The notes below the pieces were generated by a model. The model did no database searches. It was not told where the DNA came from and saw only the letters and a program-made list of their open reading frames with translations. Below are positions 46,813-57,904 of a stretch of 64,000 bases of DNA, piece by piece (positions within the stretch are counted from its first letter, which is position 1; each line of letters opens with the position of its first letter). A program made the position numbers and the translations under genes. The stretch comes from Streptomyces cellostaticus (GTDB lineage Bacteria > Actinomycetota > Actinomycetes > Streptomycetales > Streptomycetaceae). Where the stretch lies: positions 105,603-169,602 of the forward strand of contig NZ_KQ948025.1 in assembly GCF_001513965.1 (NCBI RefSeq), written 5' to 3'.

Positions 46813-48344
46813 CCGTGGCGACGGGACGGGTCGTCGCCGGCCGCTACGAACTGTCCACGCTCATCGGGCAGGGCGGCATGGGCCAGGTCTGGACGGCGTA
46901 CGACCAGCGGCTCGACCGGCGCGTGGCGGTGAAGCTGCTGCGCCCCGACAAGGTGGCGGGCCAGGAGGCGGACGAGCTGCGCCGCCGGTTCGTGCGCGAG
47001 TGCCGGGTGACGGCGCAGGTCGACCACCCGGGCCTGGTCACCGTGCACGACGCGGGCAGCGAGGGCGAGGAGCTGTTCCTCGTCATGCAGTACGTCGACG
47101 GCGCCGACCTCTCCGACCACCTCGCCGAGCACGACCCCTACCCGTGGCAGTGGGCGGTCGCGGTGGCAGCCCAACTGTGCGCCGTGCTGAGCGCCGTGCA
47201 CGCCGTGCCGATCGTGCACCGCGACCTCAAGCCGCGCAACGTGATGGTGAAGCAGGACGGCACGGTCACCGTCCTCGACCTGGGCGTGGCCTCGGTCATG
47301 GACACCGACACCACCCGCCTCACCCACACCGGCTCACCGATCGGCTCGCCCGCCTACATGGCGCCCGAGCAGGCGATGGGCGGCGCGGTCGGCCCGTACA
47401 CCGACCTGTACGCGCTCGGCGTGCTGATGCACGAACTGCTCAGCGGGGACGTGCCGTTCGCCGGTTCGACGGCGCTCGGTGTGCTGCACCGGCACCTGTA
47501 CGAGCCCCCGCTGCCCGTGCGCCGCATCCGCCCCGAGGTGCCCGAGGAGCTCGAAGCGCTGGTGCTGCGCCTGCTCGCCAAGGACCCCCAGCACCGGCCG
47601 GCCTCCGCGCAGGAGGTGTACGAGGACCTGGCGCTGCTCCTGCCCGCGCGCGGGATACCCACCGGGGCCCCTTTGGACCCCACGCGCCCCTTCCTGCGCC
47701 CGCACGCCCCCTGGCCGGACCGCGCGCGGACGCCCGCGCCCCAGCCCGCCCCCGTCGCACCCGCGCCGGCGGTGACCGAGAAGCCCGATGTCGCCGCCGC
47801 CGTCGACGAGGTCAAGCGGCTCCTCGGCGAGGGCCGCATCACCCAGGCCGTGGACATACTCGGCGCGATCCTGCCCGCCGCGGCCGAACAGCACGGCGAG
47901 CACTCCCCGGTCGTGCGCACCCTGCGCAAGCAGTACGCGGCCACCCTCATGGACGACGGCCAGTACCGGCGCGCACTGCCCGAACTGCGCCGCCTCGGCG
48001 ACGAACGCGCCGCCGAGGCCGGCCAGGCCGACCCGCAGTCCCTGCGCTTCCGCTACGAGGCCGCCCAGTGCCTGGAGCAGCTCGGCGAACCGGCGGCGGC
48101 GCTCGCCGAGTACCGCGCGCTGCTGCCGTACTACGAGAACCAGTACGTCTCGGGCGACCCGCAGCTCGCCCACGACGTGCGCCGCCGCATCGGCCACCTG
48201 CTGCTCGCCCTCGGCGACCGCCCGGCCGCCCACGACACGCTCGCGCGGCTGCTGATGGACGTGGAGCGCTTCCAGGGCCCCGGTCACCCGCTGGCCGGGG
48301 AGATCCGTCGCACCCTGCAGTGGCTGGGACAGGTGCGCGGCTAG
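46809..48344 (+). CDS. Soluble Ser/Thr protein kinase with C-terminal TPR-like region
   Basis: The 511-residue protein has a PknB-type kinase domain (residues 10-275): glycine loop IGQGGMGQVW, VAVKLL with the ATP-binding Lys, catalytic loop VHRDLKPRNV, DLG in place of DFG (VLDLGVASV), and SPAYMAPEQ. A Pro-rich linker follows, then a helical region of about 170 residues with TPR character (QAVDILGAILPAAAEQHGEH, ALAEYRALLPYYENQYVSGD). No transmembrane helix is seen, unlike most PknB proteins; the overlapping upstream membrane protein could anchor it. Confidence 0.92.
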   Translation: MTVATGRVVAGRYELSTLIGQGGMGQVWTAYDQRLDRRVAVKLLRPDKVAGQEADELRRRFVRECRVTAQVDHPGLVTVHDAGSEGEELFLVMQYVDGADLSDHLAEHDPYPWQWAVAVAAQLCAVLSAVHAVPIVHRDLKPRNVMVKQDGTVTVLDLGVASVMDTDTTRLTHTGSPIGSPAYMAPEQAMGGAVGPYTDLYALGVLMHELLSGDVPFAGSTALGVLHRHLYEPPLPVRRIRPEVPEELEALVLRLLAKDPQHRPASAQEVYEDLALLLPARGIPTGAPLDPTRPFLRPHAPWPDRARTPAPQPAPVAPAPAVTEKPDVAAAVDEVKRLLGEGRITQAVDILGAILPAAAEQHGEHSPVVRTLRKQYAATLMDDGQYRRALPELRRLGDERAAEAGQADPQSLRFRYEAAQCLEQLGEPAAALAEYRALLPYYENQYVSGDPQLAHDVRRRIGHLLLALGDRPAAHDTLARLLMDVERFQGPGHPLAGEIRRTLQWLGQVRG

Positions 48345-48467
48345 TTTTTGCCGTCCCCTGGGAGATTCTTGTGATCTTCAGGGGATTGCGTTTCCCGAAG
48401 GCAGGGGCGGCGCCGGATAGGTTGCGCTTCGCTTTTCGCAGGCATGTACGAGCAGGGGTGGGGTTTC

Positions 48468-49295
48468 ATGGCGGGCCATCGGCAGTCGAAGAAGCGCAGG
48501 TACGTCACCTGGGCGGTGGCCGGGACGGCCGTCGTCGCCGGGGCCGGCATCGCCGCGCAGACCTCCATGGCCGCCACCACCTGGCCCGCGCAGAAGACCT
48601 TCACCGGCCGCGCCTTCGACACCTGCACCGCGCCCTCCGAGGCCGCGATGAAGGCCTGGCACACCGGCTTCTACGGCGCGGCCGCCGTCTACGTGGGGGG
48701 CAGGAACCGCGGCTGCAACCAGCCCAACCTCACCTCCAAGTGGGTCACGGACGTCACGGCCCTGGGCTGGAAGCTCATCCCGCTCTACGTCGGCGCCCAG
48801 CCGCCCTGCCAGTCCGGCTCCAACCCGGAGAAGCTGACCGCCTCCACCGCCGCCTCCCTCGGCGCCGCCGACGCCTCCGACGCCGTCGCCAAGGCCTCCG
48901 CGCTCGGCATGAAGGCGGGCAGCCCGGTCTACCTCGACATGGAGGCGTACGACACCACGAACACGGCGTGCAACGACGCCGTGCTGACGTACGTCCGCGC
49001 CTTCGACAAGGGCCTGCACGCCAAGACGTACCGCACCGGCTACTACGGCTTCACCAGCTCCAGCGCCAAGGCGATCGCCACCGCGTCCGACAAGACGGAC
49101 CTGCCCGGCAACCTCTGGTACGCGCTGTGGGACAAGCAGAACACCACGACCGCGGACTGGCCGTGGGGCTCCACCCAGTTCACGAACCACAGCCGGGCCC
49201 ACCAGTACCTGGTCAACAGCAAGGAGTCGCACGGCGGCGTCACGCTCACCGTCGACCGTGACGCGTGGGACGCGCCGGTGGCGATCACCGGCTGA
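48468..49295 (+). CDS. Secreted DUF1906 (Rv2525c-like) glycoside-hydrolase-fold protein
   Basis: The 275-residue protein has a basic signal peptide (KKRRYVTWAVAGTAVVAGAG) and a domain that begins FDTCTAPSEAAMKAW and contains YLDMEAYDTTNTACNDAV, the acidic residues expected for the TIM-barrel DUF1906 family typified by mycobacterial Rv2525c. Four Cys residues suggest two disulfides. It is probably exported to the cell wall, perhaps by Tat as Rv2525c is. ATG 48468 begins the signal peptide; an upstream ATG at 48444 is in frame. Confidence 0.88.
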   Translation: MAGHRQSKKRRYVTWAVAGTAVVAGAGIAAQTSMAATTWPAQKTFTGRAFDTCTAPSEAAMKAWHTGFYGAAAVYVGGRNRGCNQPNLTSKWVTDVTALGWKLIPLYVGAQPPCQSGSNPEKLTASTAASLGAADASDAVAKASALGMKAGSPVYLDMEAYDTTNTACNDAVLTYVRAFDKGLHAKTYRTGYYGFTSSSAKAIATASDKTDLPGNLWYALWDKQNTTTADWPWGSTQFTNHSRAHQYLVNSKESHGGVTLTVDRDAWDAPVAITG

Positions 49296-49444
49296 CCCGG
49301 CGGCCCCATCCGCAGGGACGCGGCGGTGCCCGAAGGGCATGCGAATCGTTGGTCGAATGGGTTGGCCCCAGCCTGCCCACTGCCTACCATCGATCACCGC
49401 AAGACTTTGTGCACCGTCGCACAATCTCCCCCCTGGAGGTTTCC

Positions 49445-50101
49445 TTGCACCGCCGCCGTCGCACCGCGCTCGTCCTCTCCGCCGCGATCGCCGCCGCGGC
49501 CCCCTTCCTCACCGCCTGCCAAAGCGCTGCGCACGCGGGCGCGGCGGCCGTCGTCGGAGGGCAGCGGATCACCGTCTCCCAGCTGGAGACCAGGGTCAAC
49601 GAGGTACGCAAGGCACAGCGGGCCGCGGTGTCCGACGAGACCCAGTACCAGCAGGTCCTCTCCTCCACCCCCGGCCTCACCCGCGACACCCTGCACAACA
49701 TGGTCCTCGACCGGGTGCTGCACCGCGCCGCGCAGGACGAGGGCATCTCGGTCACCCGCAAGGAGGTCCTCCAGATGCGCACGGGCCTGGAGCAGCAGAC
49801 CGGCGGTGCCAAGGGGCTTCAGACGGCCTGGCTGCAGAAGTACGGCATCGCGCCCGGACGCCTGGACGACAATCTCCGCCTTCAGCTGGAGGCGCAGAAG
49901 CTCGCCGCGAAGCTCGGCACCGACACCACCCAGCCCGCCTTCTGGAAGGCCCTGTCCCAGGCCTCCGCGGAACTCCACGTCGACCTCAACCCGCGCTACG
50001 GCTCCTGGGACGTGCAGAAGAGCAGCCGTGTGGACGCGAAGACGCCATGGGTGCGGGAGGTCACGGCGGAGACGGGGACGGGGATTCAGCAGCCGGCGTA
50101 G
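49445..50101 (+). CDS. SurA N-terminal-domain lipoprotein
   Basis: The 218-residue product has a lipoprotein signal (ALVLSAAIAAAAPFLTAC) and a SurA_N-like chaperone region (VVGGQRITVSQLETRVNEVR, DTLHNMVLDRVLHRAAQDEG, and GISVTRKEVLQMRTGLEQQT) without a parvulin domain. Such proteins probably assist folding of exported proteins outside the membrane. A TTG start is taken at 49445 because GGAGG lies five bases upstream and the signal peptide begins there; longer frames with ATG lack a site. Confidence 0.85.
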   Translation: MHRRRRTALVLSAAIAAAAPFLTACQSAAHAGAAAVVGGQRITVSQLETRVNEVRKAQRAAVSDETQYQQVLSSTPGLTRDTLHNMVLDRVLHRAAQDEGISVTRKEVLQMRTGLEQQTGGAKGLQTAWLQKYGIAPGRLDDNLRLQLEAQKLAAKLGTDTTQPAFWKALSQASAELHVDLNPRYGSWDVQKSSRVDAKTPWVREVTAETGTGIQQPA

Positions 50102-50186
50102 GCAGGCCGGTCATACGATCACATGACCCGCTCGGTGCTGTGGATAACCGAGCCGCCGCCTGCGCGCCGTGGGTTACGTTCGGAGC

Positions 50187-51179
50187 GTGAACGAAACCAG
50201 TCCCGAAGCCGCCCCCGGCCGCATCGTCCTGCTCACCACCAGCCACCGGGTCGCGCCCGGCCTGCTGTCCTGGCCCGCCTGGCAGGCGCTGCGCACCGCC
50301 GACGCCGTGCTGTGCGCGGACGGCGCGCATCCGCAGCTGCCGTATCTGCGTGAGGCCGGGATAGGCGTGGCCGAAGCGTCCCCCACCGCTCAGGAGCTGG
50401 TCGACGCCTGCGCCGGCGGGCGGACGGTGGTGGTCGTGGCCACGGGCGAGGGAGAGCCTGCCCTCACCGACGGCCTGGCCCGCCTGGCCGGGACCGGCCG
50501 CGTCCGCATGCCCGAGCTGGAGCTGCTCCCCGCCTCCTACGACCTGCCCGGCGCCCGCCTCCTCGACCTCGTCCAGGTCATGGACCGCATCCGCGCCGAA
50601 TGCCCCTGGTCGTCCCGCCAGACCCACCAGGGGCTGGCGAAGTACGGCATCGAGGAGGCGTACGAACTGGTCGAGGCGATCGAGGCCGGCGACCGCGAGG
50701 AGCTGCGGGAGGAGCTGGGCGACGTCCTGCTCCAGGTCGTCTTCCACTCCCGCATCGCCGAGGAGGACCCGGATGCGCCGTTCTCCATCGACGACGTGGC
50801 CGGCGGCATCGTCACCAAGCTGATCCACCGCCACCCGCACGTCTTCGGCGACGAGAAGGCCGAGACACCGGAGGACGTCAAGAAGCACTGGCGGCGCACC
50901 AAGGCCGAGGAGAAGCGGCGCACCTCGGTCACCGAGGGCGTCCCCCTGGGCCAGCCCGGCCTCGCCCTCGCCGCCAAGCTCGCCTCCCGCGCCCGCACGG
51001 CGGACCTGGACGTGCCCCTGCCCCAGGGCGAGGGCATCGGCTACGAACTGCTGGCGCTCGCGGTGCGGGCCGAGGCACAGGGAGTGGACCCGGAGACCGC
51101 GCTGCGGGCGGCGGGCCGGGTGTACCGGGATGCGATCAGGCAGAAGGAGGGCGAAATCGCCCTGGAGCAGCAGGAGTAG
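50187..51179 (+). CDS. mazG: Nucleoside triphosphate pyrophosphohydrolase
   Basis: The 330-residue protein has an N-terminal domain of about 110 residues (GRIVLLTTSHRVAPGLLSWP), then the MazG core with the metal-binding pattern GIEEAYELVEAIEAG and EELGDVLLQVVFHS and the segment HPHVFGDEKAETPEDVKKHW. It hydrolyses (d)NTPs to monophosphates and cleans or balances nucleotide pools. The GTG at 50187 gives the expected start VNETSPEAAPG; a GTG at 50169 is in frame. A second MazG-like half (LASRARTADLDVPLPQG) is degenerate, as usual. Confidence 0.92.
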   Translation: MNETSPEAAPGRIVLLTTSHRVAPGLLSWPAWQALRTADAVLCADGAHPQLPYLREAGIGVAEASPTAQELVDACAGGRTVVVVATGEGEPALTDGLARLAGTGRVRMPELELLPASYDLPGARLLDLVQVMDRIRAECPWSSRQTHQGLAKYGIEEAYELVEAIEAGDREELREELGDVLLQVVFHSRIAEEDPDAPFSIDDVAGGIVTKLIHRHPHVFGDEKAETPEDVKKHWRRTKAEEKRRTSVTEGVPLGQPGLALAAKLASRARTADLDVPLPQGEGIGYELLALAVRAEAQGVDPETALRAAGRVYRDAIRQKEGEIALEQQE

Positions 51180-51283
51180 AAGTACAGGAGCAGAAGAACT
51201 GGTACAGCAGAGCCGCCGACGTGGGGCCCCGCCACTCGCAGGCCCCTCGGCGGGACTCCCGGGAAGCCGGATACCGTCAAGGA

Positions 51284-52582
51284 GTGACCAACCAGCCCCA
51301 CCTCCCGACGGCCCCCACTCCCGCCCCCGACCTCTTCACCTGGGAGTTCGCCGCCAACCCCTACCCTGCCTACGCCTGGCTCCGCGAGCACGCGCCCGTG
51401 CACCGGACGGAACTCCCCAGTGGGGTCGAGGCATGGCTGGTCACGCGGTACGCCGATGCCAAGCAGGCCCTTGCCGACCAGCGGCTGAGCAAGAACCCGG
51501 CGCATCATGACGAGCCCGCGCACGCCAAGGGGAAAACAGGTATCCCCGGTGAGCGCAAGGCCGAGCTGATGACGCATCTGCTCAACATCGACCCGCCGGA
51601 CCACACCCGTCTGCGCCGGCTGGTCAGCAAGGCGTTCACGCCCCGCCGTGTCGCCGAGTTCGCGCCCCGGGTGCAGGAGCTGACCGACCACCTCATCGAC
51701 CAGTTCGCGAGGACGGGCTCGGCCGACCTCATCCACGAGTTCGCCTTCCCGCTGCCCATCTACGCCATCTGCGACCTGCTCGGCGTCCCGCGCGAGGACC
51801 AGGACGACTTCCGGGACTGGGCGGGCATGATGATCCGGCACGGGGGAGGACCGAGGGGCGGGGTCGCGCGGTCCGTCAAGAAGATGCGCGGTTACCTCGC
51901 CGAGCTGATCCACCGCAAGCGCGAGGCGCTGCCCGCGGAGCCCACCCCCGGCGAGGACCTGATCTCGGGCCTCATCCGCGCCTCCGACCACGGCGAGCAC
52001 CTCACCGAGAACGAGGCCGCCGCCATGGCCTTCATCCTCCTCTTCGCCGGCTTCGAGACGACCGTCAACCTCATCGGCAACGGCACCTACGCCCTGCTCA
52101 CCCACCCCGAGCAGCGGCGCCGGCTGGAGACGTCCCTGGCCGACGGGGACAAGGACCTCCTGGAGACCGGTGTCGAGGAACTCCTGCGGTACGACGGTCC
52201 CGTGGAGCTGGCGACCTGGCGGTTCGCCACCCGGCCGCTCACCATCGGCGGGCAGGACATCGCCGCCGGGGACCCGGTGCTCGTCGTACTCGCCGCCGCC
52301 GACCGCGACCCGCAGCGGTTCGCCGATCCGGATGTGCTGGACCTGTCCCGCCGGGACAACCAGCACCTCGGCTACGGCCACGGCATCCACTACTGCCTCG
52401 GCGCCCCCCTCGCCCGGCTGGAAGGCCAGACCGCCCTCGCCACCCTGCTCACCCGCCTGCCCGACCTGCGGCTCGCGGCCGATCCGGCCGAGCTGCGCTG
52501 GCGCGGCGGGCTCATCATGCGCGGCCTGCGCACCCTGCCCGTGGAGTTCACGCCGGTTCACCCGAGCACGGGCGGTCAGTAG
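51284..52582 (+). CDS. Cytochrome P450, CYP107 type
   Basis: The 432-residue soluble protein shows the I-helix oxygen-binding motif LLFAGFETTVNLIG, the K-helix GVEELLRY (Glu-x-x-Arg) and the haem loop HLGYGHGIHYCLGAPLARLE with the axial Cys. Redox partner genes are not adjacent. Its place between mazG and the Rpf genes is the position I recall for CYP107U1 of S. coelicolor, which has been reported to be needed for sporulation; orthology is inferred from position. The GTG at 51284 overlaps its AAGGAG site, so the start is not certain. Confidence 0.93.
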   Translation: MTNQPHLPTAPTPAPDLFTWEFAANPYPAYAWLREHAPVHRTELPSGVEAWLVTRYADAKQALADQRLSKNPAHHDEPAHAKGKTGIPGERKAELMTHLLNIDPPDHTRLRRLVSKAFTPRRVAEFAPRVQELTDHLIDQFARTGSADLIHEFAFPLPIYAICDLLGVPREDQDDFRDWAGMMIRHGGGPRGGVARSVKKMRGYLAELIHRKREALPAEPTPGEDLISGLIRASDHGEHLTENEAAAMAFILLFAGFETTVNLIGNGTYALLTHPEQRRRLETSLADGDKDLLETGVEELLRYDGPVELATWRFATRPLTIGGQDIAAGDPVLVVLAAADRDPQRFADPDVLDLSRRDNQHLGYGHGIHYCLGAPLARLEGQTALATLLTRLPDLRLAADPAELRWRGGLIMRGLRTLPVEFTPVHPSTGGQ

Positions 52583-53259
52583 TCCAGTCCCGCGAACCAG
52601 TCGCCACGGCCGCCCGGCGTCAGGTCGAGCAGGTGCCAGACGGGGTTGAGGAGGTCGATGCCGCGCTGGTCGATGTCCTCGGCCAGGCGCGGGTGGGCGG
52701 AGTAGGAGTGGCGGACCGTGCCGTCCGCGTCCCGGGTGAAGACGGAGACGGTGGAGTCCTGCGCGCCGTCCTCGTCCTCGCTGCCCAGGTCGTACTTGAA
52801 CGTGCTGTCCCCGCAGCTCAGCAGGCGCAGCCGGGACCAGCCACGGTTGCGGGCGTGCCCGCGCAGAGTGGGCGGGTCGGCGGCCGCGGCGATGACGAGG
52901 TCGGCGTTCTGGGCGAGGTGACGGGCGACACCGTTGAAGCCGTCGATCCACAGGGTGCACATCGGGCACGGGGCGGTCTGCTGTTTGCCGTACATGAAGT
53001 GGTAGACGATCAGCGGCCGGTCCGGGCCGGTGAACAGCTCGCTCAGGGTGACCTCGCGGACGGGGCTGTCGCCCGCGTCGAGGTCGGCGGGGCCTTCGAG
53101 GAAGACGCAGTCGGCCACTTCGGGCCCTTGCGGAAGCGACCTGCGCCGGGCCGCGACCTTCTCGCGGTGGCGCATGAGGTCGATCTCGGCGTGGCGGAGC
53201 TCTTCGCGGGCGGCGAGATAGTCCGCGGACTCGCCGGGCAGTCGGGTGTGCCGCAACAT
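52576..53259 (-). CDS. DUF899 thioredoxin-fold family protein
   Basis: The 227-residue protein begins with LPGESADYLAAREELRHAEI and carries the family's thioredoxin-like CxxC-type segment PLIVYHFMYGKQQTAPCPMC and a C-terminal HPRLAEDIDQRGIDLLNPVW, followed by WHLLDLTPGGRGDW. The catalytic role is not established. AGGAGG lies five bases before ATG 53259; the longer frame to 53292 is not supported. The 3' end overlaps the P450 gene by seven bases, tail to tail. Confidence 0.88.
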   Translation of the reverse strand: MLRHTRLPGESADYLAAREELRHAEIDLMRHREKVAARRRSLPQGPEVADCVFLEGPADLDAGDSPVREVTLSELFTGPDRPLIVYHFMYGKQQTAPCPMCTLWIDGFNGVARHLAQNADLVIAAAADPPTLRGHARNRGWSRLRLLSCGDSTFKYDLGSEDEDGAQDSTVSVFTRDADGTVRHSYSAHPRLAEDIDQRGIDLLNPVWHLLDLTPGGRGDWFAGLDY

Positions 53260-53429
53260 CGCGTCCTCCTGGCTGGAAGCCCCCCAGGTCATGTCGGGTC
53301 CATGCTTCCGCCCGCCCTCCTGGCCCGTCGTGAGACATCGCCGTTCCCGACGGGTGACAAAGCGGGACCAGCCGGGAATCCGGGAATGGTGACGGATCCT
53401 CAGACGAAAGACGACACGCGTACACCATC

Positions 53430-53475
53430 GTGATCTTCACGTGATCTGCGCGGCATTAACTTGTGACAAGTGATC
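53430..53475. promoter_or_regulatory. GTGATC repeats upstream of the first Rpf gene
   Basis: GTGATC occurs at 53430, 53441 and 53470. The first two are 11 bp apart, about one helical turn, which fits a response-regulator direct repeat. The third is within GTGACAAGTGATC. The 299-bp divergent region holds no other gene. Confidence 0.4.
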
Positions 53476-53558
53476 GTCTCCCGATACGTTCACCCATCAG
53501 CGTGGCCCCCCAGCTTCACTCGCCACGCCGGTTCCGCTGTCGCACGAAAGGCATCCGC

Positions 53559-54620
53559 ATGCTCACCGGGAACGGTCGTCACCGTCGCCCCCGTCAGGCC
53601 CCGGCCCTCCTCGTCGCGGCCGGAGTGACCGGCTCCGCCATTGCCATCCCGCTCCTCGGTGCCGCGAGCGCCAGCGCGGCGGACGGCACCACGTGGGACA
53701 AGGTCGCCGAGTGCGAGAGCGGAGGCTCCTGGAGCGCGAGTACCGGCAACGGGTACTACGGCGGCCTCCAGATATCCCAGGACGACTGGGACAAGTACGG
53801 CGGCGCCACGTACGCCTCCAGCGCCGACCAGGCCAGCCGTTCGCAGCAGATCGCCGTCGCCGAGAAGATCCTCGCCGACCAGGGCACCACCCCCTGGGCC
53901 ACCTGCGCCCTGCTCTCCGGCCTGACCTCGAACTCGGGCTCCGTGGACGTCGACACGGGCGTCGGCGGCTCCGGCTCGTCCGACTCGGGCTCCGGCTCCG
54001 GCTCGGTGGACTCCGGTGACTCCTCCGGGTCCACGGACTCGTCCGGCTCCGCCGGTACTTCCGACTCGTCTGGTCTGCCGGATTCATCCTCGTCGTCCGA
54101 CTCCTCCTCGAATGCGACCACCAAGCCGTCCCCGAGCGCGAGCAAGGATGCCGGCTCCACCGGCTCCGACAAGAGCAAGAGCAAGAGCAAGGACAAGGGC
54201 GCTGATGCCCCCAAGTCCGACAAATCCTCCTCGCCCGGCTCCGGGGGTACGCAGGAGAGCGGGCCCGCCACCACGGACCCGGCCACGGAAGACTCGGATA
54301 ATTCCGGGCAGACCGGCGGCTCATGGAGCCTGGTCGACACCGGCGCCCTCAGCAGTGGTGGACGTCACCGTGGCGAGAGTGCGGACGAAAGCGTGACAAA
54401 CGGTCAGAGCGCCACTTCGTCCGGTCGTCACGCCTCCCGTGACGCGAGCACCTACACCGTCCGCGAGGGCGACACCCTCTGCTCCATCGCCGACTCCCTT
54501 GACGTCGACGGCGGATGGCGCGCGCTCTACGCCGAGAACAAGAAGGCCATCGGCGCCGACCCGAACGACATCGCCCCCGGTCAGACCCTGGATGTCGGTG
54601 CCGAAAACGGTGGAAAGTAG
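53559..54620 (+). CDS. Resuscitation-promoting-factor-like muralytic enzyme with LysM
   Basis: The 353-residue secreted protein has a signal peptide (RQAPALLVAAGVTGSAIAIP), a transglycosylase-like Rpf domain (TWDKVAECESGGSWSASTGN, with the catalytic Glu in ECESGG, then YYGGLQISQDDWDKYGG), a long Ser/Gly/Asp-rich linker and a C-terminal LysM (STYTVREGDTLCSIADSLDV). It should cut peptidoglycan during germination and growth. Its position before a second Rpf gene matches the S. coelicolor gene I know as rpfC. ATG 53559 begins the signal peptide. Confidence 0.9.
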   Translation: MLTGNGRHRRPRQAPALLVAAGVTGSAIAIPLLGAASASAADGTTWDKVAECESGGSWSASTGNGYYGGLQISQDDWDKYGGATYASSADQASRSQQIAVAEKILADQGTTPWATCALLSGLTSNSGSVDVDTGVGGSGSSDSGSGSGSVDSGDSSGSTDSSGSAGTSDSSGLPDSSSSSDSSSNATTKPSPSASKDAGSTGSDKSKSKSKDKGADAPKSDKSSSPGSGGTQESGPATTDPATEDSDNSGQTGGSWSLVDTGALSSGGRHRGESADESVTNGQSATSSGRHASRDASTYTVREGDTLCSIADSLDVDGGWRALYAENKKAIGADPNDIAPGQTLDVGAENGGK

Positions 54621-54699
54621 CGGGAGTTGACGCCCCACTTCACGCCGAATGTCCGGTTTGGTGAAAGTGTGGGATGAGTCTCAGAAGCCCTGATCGTCT

Positions 54700-54729
54700 T
54701 TGAAATTCCGCCGAGCGCGTGTCTACGGT
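54700..54729 (+). promoter_or_regulatory. Candidate promoter of rpfA
   Basis: TTGAAA (54700-54705) and TACGGT (54724-54729) are separated by 18 bp and fit a housekeeping -35/-10 pair. The predicted start would lie just upstream of the riboswitch. Confidence 0.5.
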
Positions 54730-54765
54730 CAAGGCCGCTCGTCACCACGAGCCCCGGCTTCCGCA

Positions 54766-54958
54766 ACGCCGAATCCTGCCAGCGGTTGCCCGGGAACAGT
54801 CGTCGCGTCATGCGCCGCAGGCAGGAGCGGGGGACCCAAGGTAAGTGCCGGGCCCAGCAGTTGAGGCTGGATCCGGCTAGGGGTGAAGCCGTACCTCTCC
54901 AGGAGGTGCGGCCGGGCAACTCAACCGGCCCGAACCCGACAGCTCACCTCGCAGGCGT
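54766..54958 (+). ncRNA. c-di-AMP (ydaO/yuaA-type) riboswitch
   Basis: The leader shows the conserved blocks of this class in order: CGCCGAATCCTGCC, GAGCGGGGGACCCAAGG, AGGGGTGAAGCC, CGGGCAACTC and CCCGAACCCGACAGC, then CACCTCGCAGGCGT. The closing helix P1 is ACGCC (54766-54770) with GGCGT (54954-54958). The rpfA ATG follows 18 bases later. In S. coelicolor rpfA is known to be controlled by such a riboswitch. Confidence 0.9.
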
Positions 54959-54964
54959 CGGTGA

Positions 54965-55675
<711 letters not shown>

Positions 55676-55765
55676 CACCTGGCTCCCACCGGAACCACAG
55701 CGCCCTCGCAAGGCCTGCCCCCAGACTGAAGGCCTCGTGAGGGTCACCCCCCGTCCCCACGGGCT

Positions 55766-55807
55766 CCCCGCCCCGGCGCGTGTTCCCCCGTACGCGCCGG
55801 GGCGGGG
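55766..55807 (+). terminator. Strong rho-independent terminator after rpfA
   Basis: CCCCGCCCCGGCGCGT (55766-55781) and ACGCGCCGGGGCGGGG (55792-55807) form a perfect 16-bp stem, followed by TTGTTTGTCTT. The remaining 200 bp up to eno hold its promoter region; a clear -35/-10 pair was not identified. Confidence 0.9.
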
Positions 55808-55973
55808 TTGTTTGTCTTCCCGCTCCGTTTCCCCGCTCTTCGGCCGGGCCTCATTGCGGATTCCCTTTGTTTCGGGCGAGAACAAAAGGTACCGTCGGCA
55901 TGTCCACGGGACGGTCGGTCAGTGGCCGACGCCCCCGGGACGGTTAGGCTCTAGTCGCAAGGCACAGCCGTAA

Positions 55974-57302
<1,329 letters not shown>

Positions 57303-57333
57303 GCCGTACAGGGCTAACGCCTAGCCAGTCGTA

Positions 57334-57378
57334 CGTACGTCCCCGTACCCGGTCCCGTACCGTGTGCGGGGACGTACG
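57334..57378 (+). terminator. Inverted repeat between eno and divIC
   Basis: CGTACGTCCCCG (57334-57345) and CGGGGACGTACG (57367-57378) are perfectly complementary with a 21-nt loop. It could end most eno transcripts and let some read into divIC; no T-run follows. Confidence 0.6.
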
Positions 57379-57399
57379 CACGTGAAGGGGAGGCCGGAC

Positions 57400-57876
57400 A
57401 TGGCCGTGAAGGACCGGGACCGGTTCTCCACCGCGACCAGGCTCAGGCTGCTCGGCGAGCAGACGGCGGCCCGGGTCTACCGATCCCAGACCAAGCGGCA
57501 GGCCCGCCGCTCCCGGCTCACCGGCCGCGCCGCGCTGCTCGCGCTGGTGCTGTGCTCGCTGATCGTCGCCCTCGCCTATCCGATGCGGCAGTACGTCTCC
57601 CAGCGCGCCGAGATCGCCGACGTCCAGCGGCAGCAGCGGCAGGCCCGCCAGCGCGTCGAGCAGCTGCGCGACCTCAAGGCGCGCTGGCAGGACGACGCCT
57701 ACGCAGAGCAGCAGATCCGGCGCCGGCTGCACTACGTGATGCCCGGCGAGACCGGCTACATCGTGATCGACCCGGGCGCGGCCAAACAGTCCCGCGCCGG
57801 CCTCGGGGCCGCCCACCGGCCCTGGTACGCGAACGTCTGGGACGGGGTCGACAAGTCCGACGCCTCCGACCAGTGA
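57400..57876 (+). CDS. divIC: Septum formation initiator DivIC/FtsB-like
   Basis: The 158-residue protein has a basic cytoplasmic N-terminus (RLLGEQTAARVYRSQTKRQA), one transmembrane helix (ALLALVLCSLIVALAYPMRQ, about residues 45-64), an extracytoplasmic coiled coil (EIADVQRQQRQARQRVEQLR) and the DivIC-type segment QQIRRRLHYVMPGETGYIVI. It is part of the FtsL/DivIC/FtsQ divisome complex, important for sporulation septa in Streptomyces. GGGGAGG precedes the ATG at 57400. The eno-divIC order is conserved in actinobacteria. Confidence 0.93.
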   Translation: MAVKDRDRFSTATRLRLLGEQTAARVYRSQTKRQARRSRLTGRAALLALVLCSLIVALAYPMRQYVSQRAEIADVQRQQRQARQRVEQLRDLKARWQDDAYAEQQIRRRLHYVMPGETGYIVIDPGAAKQSRAGLGAAHRPWYANVWDGVDKSDASDQ

Positions 57877-57904
57877 ACCGACAGAAAGACAGCTGAAGAC
57901 AGTC

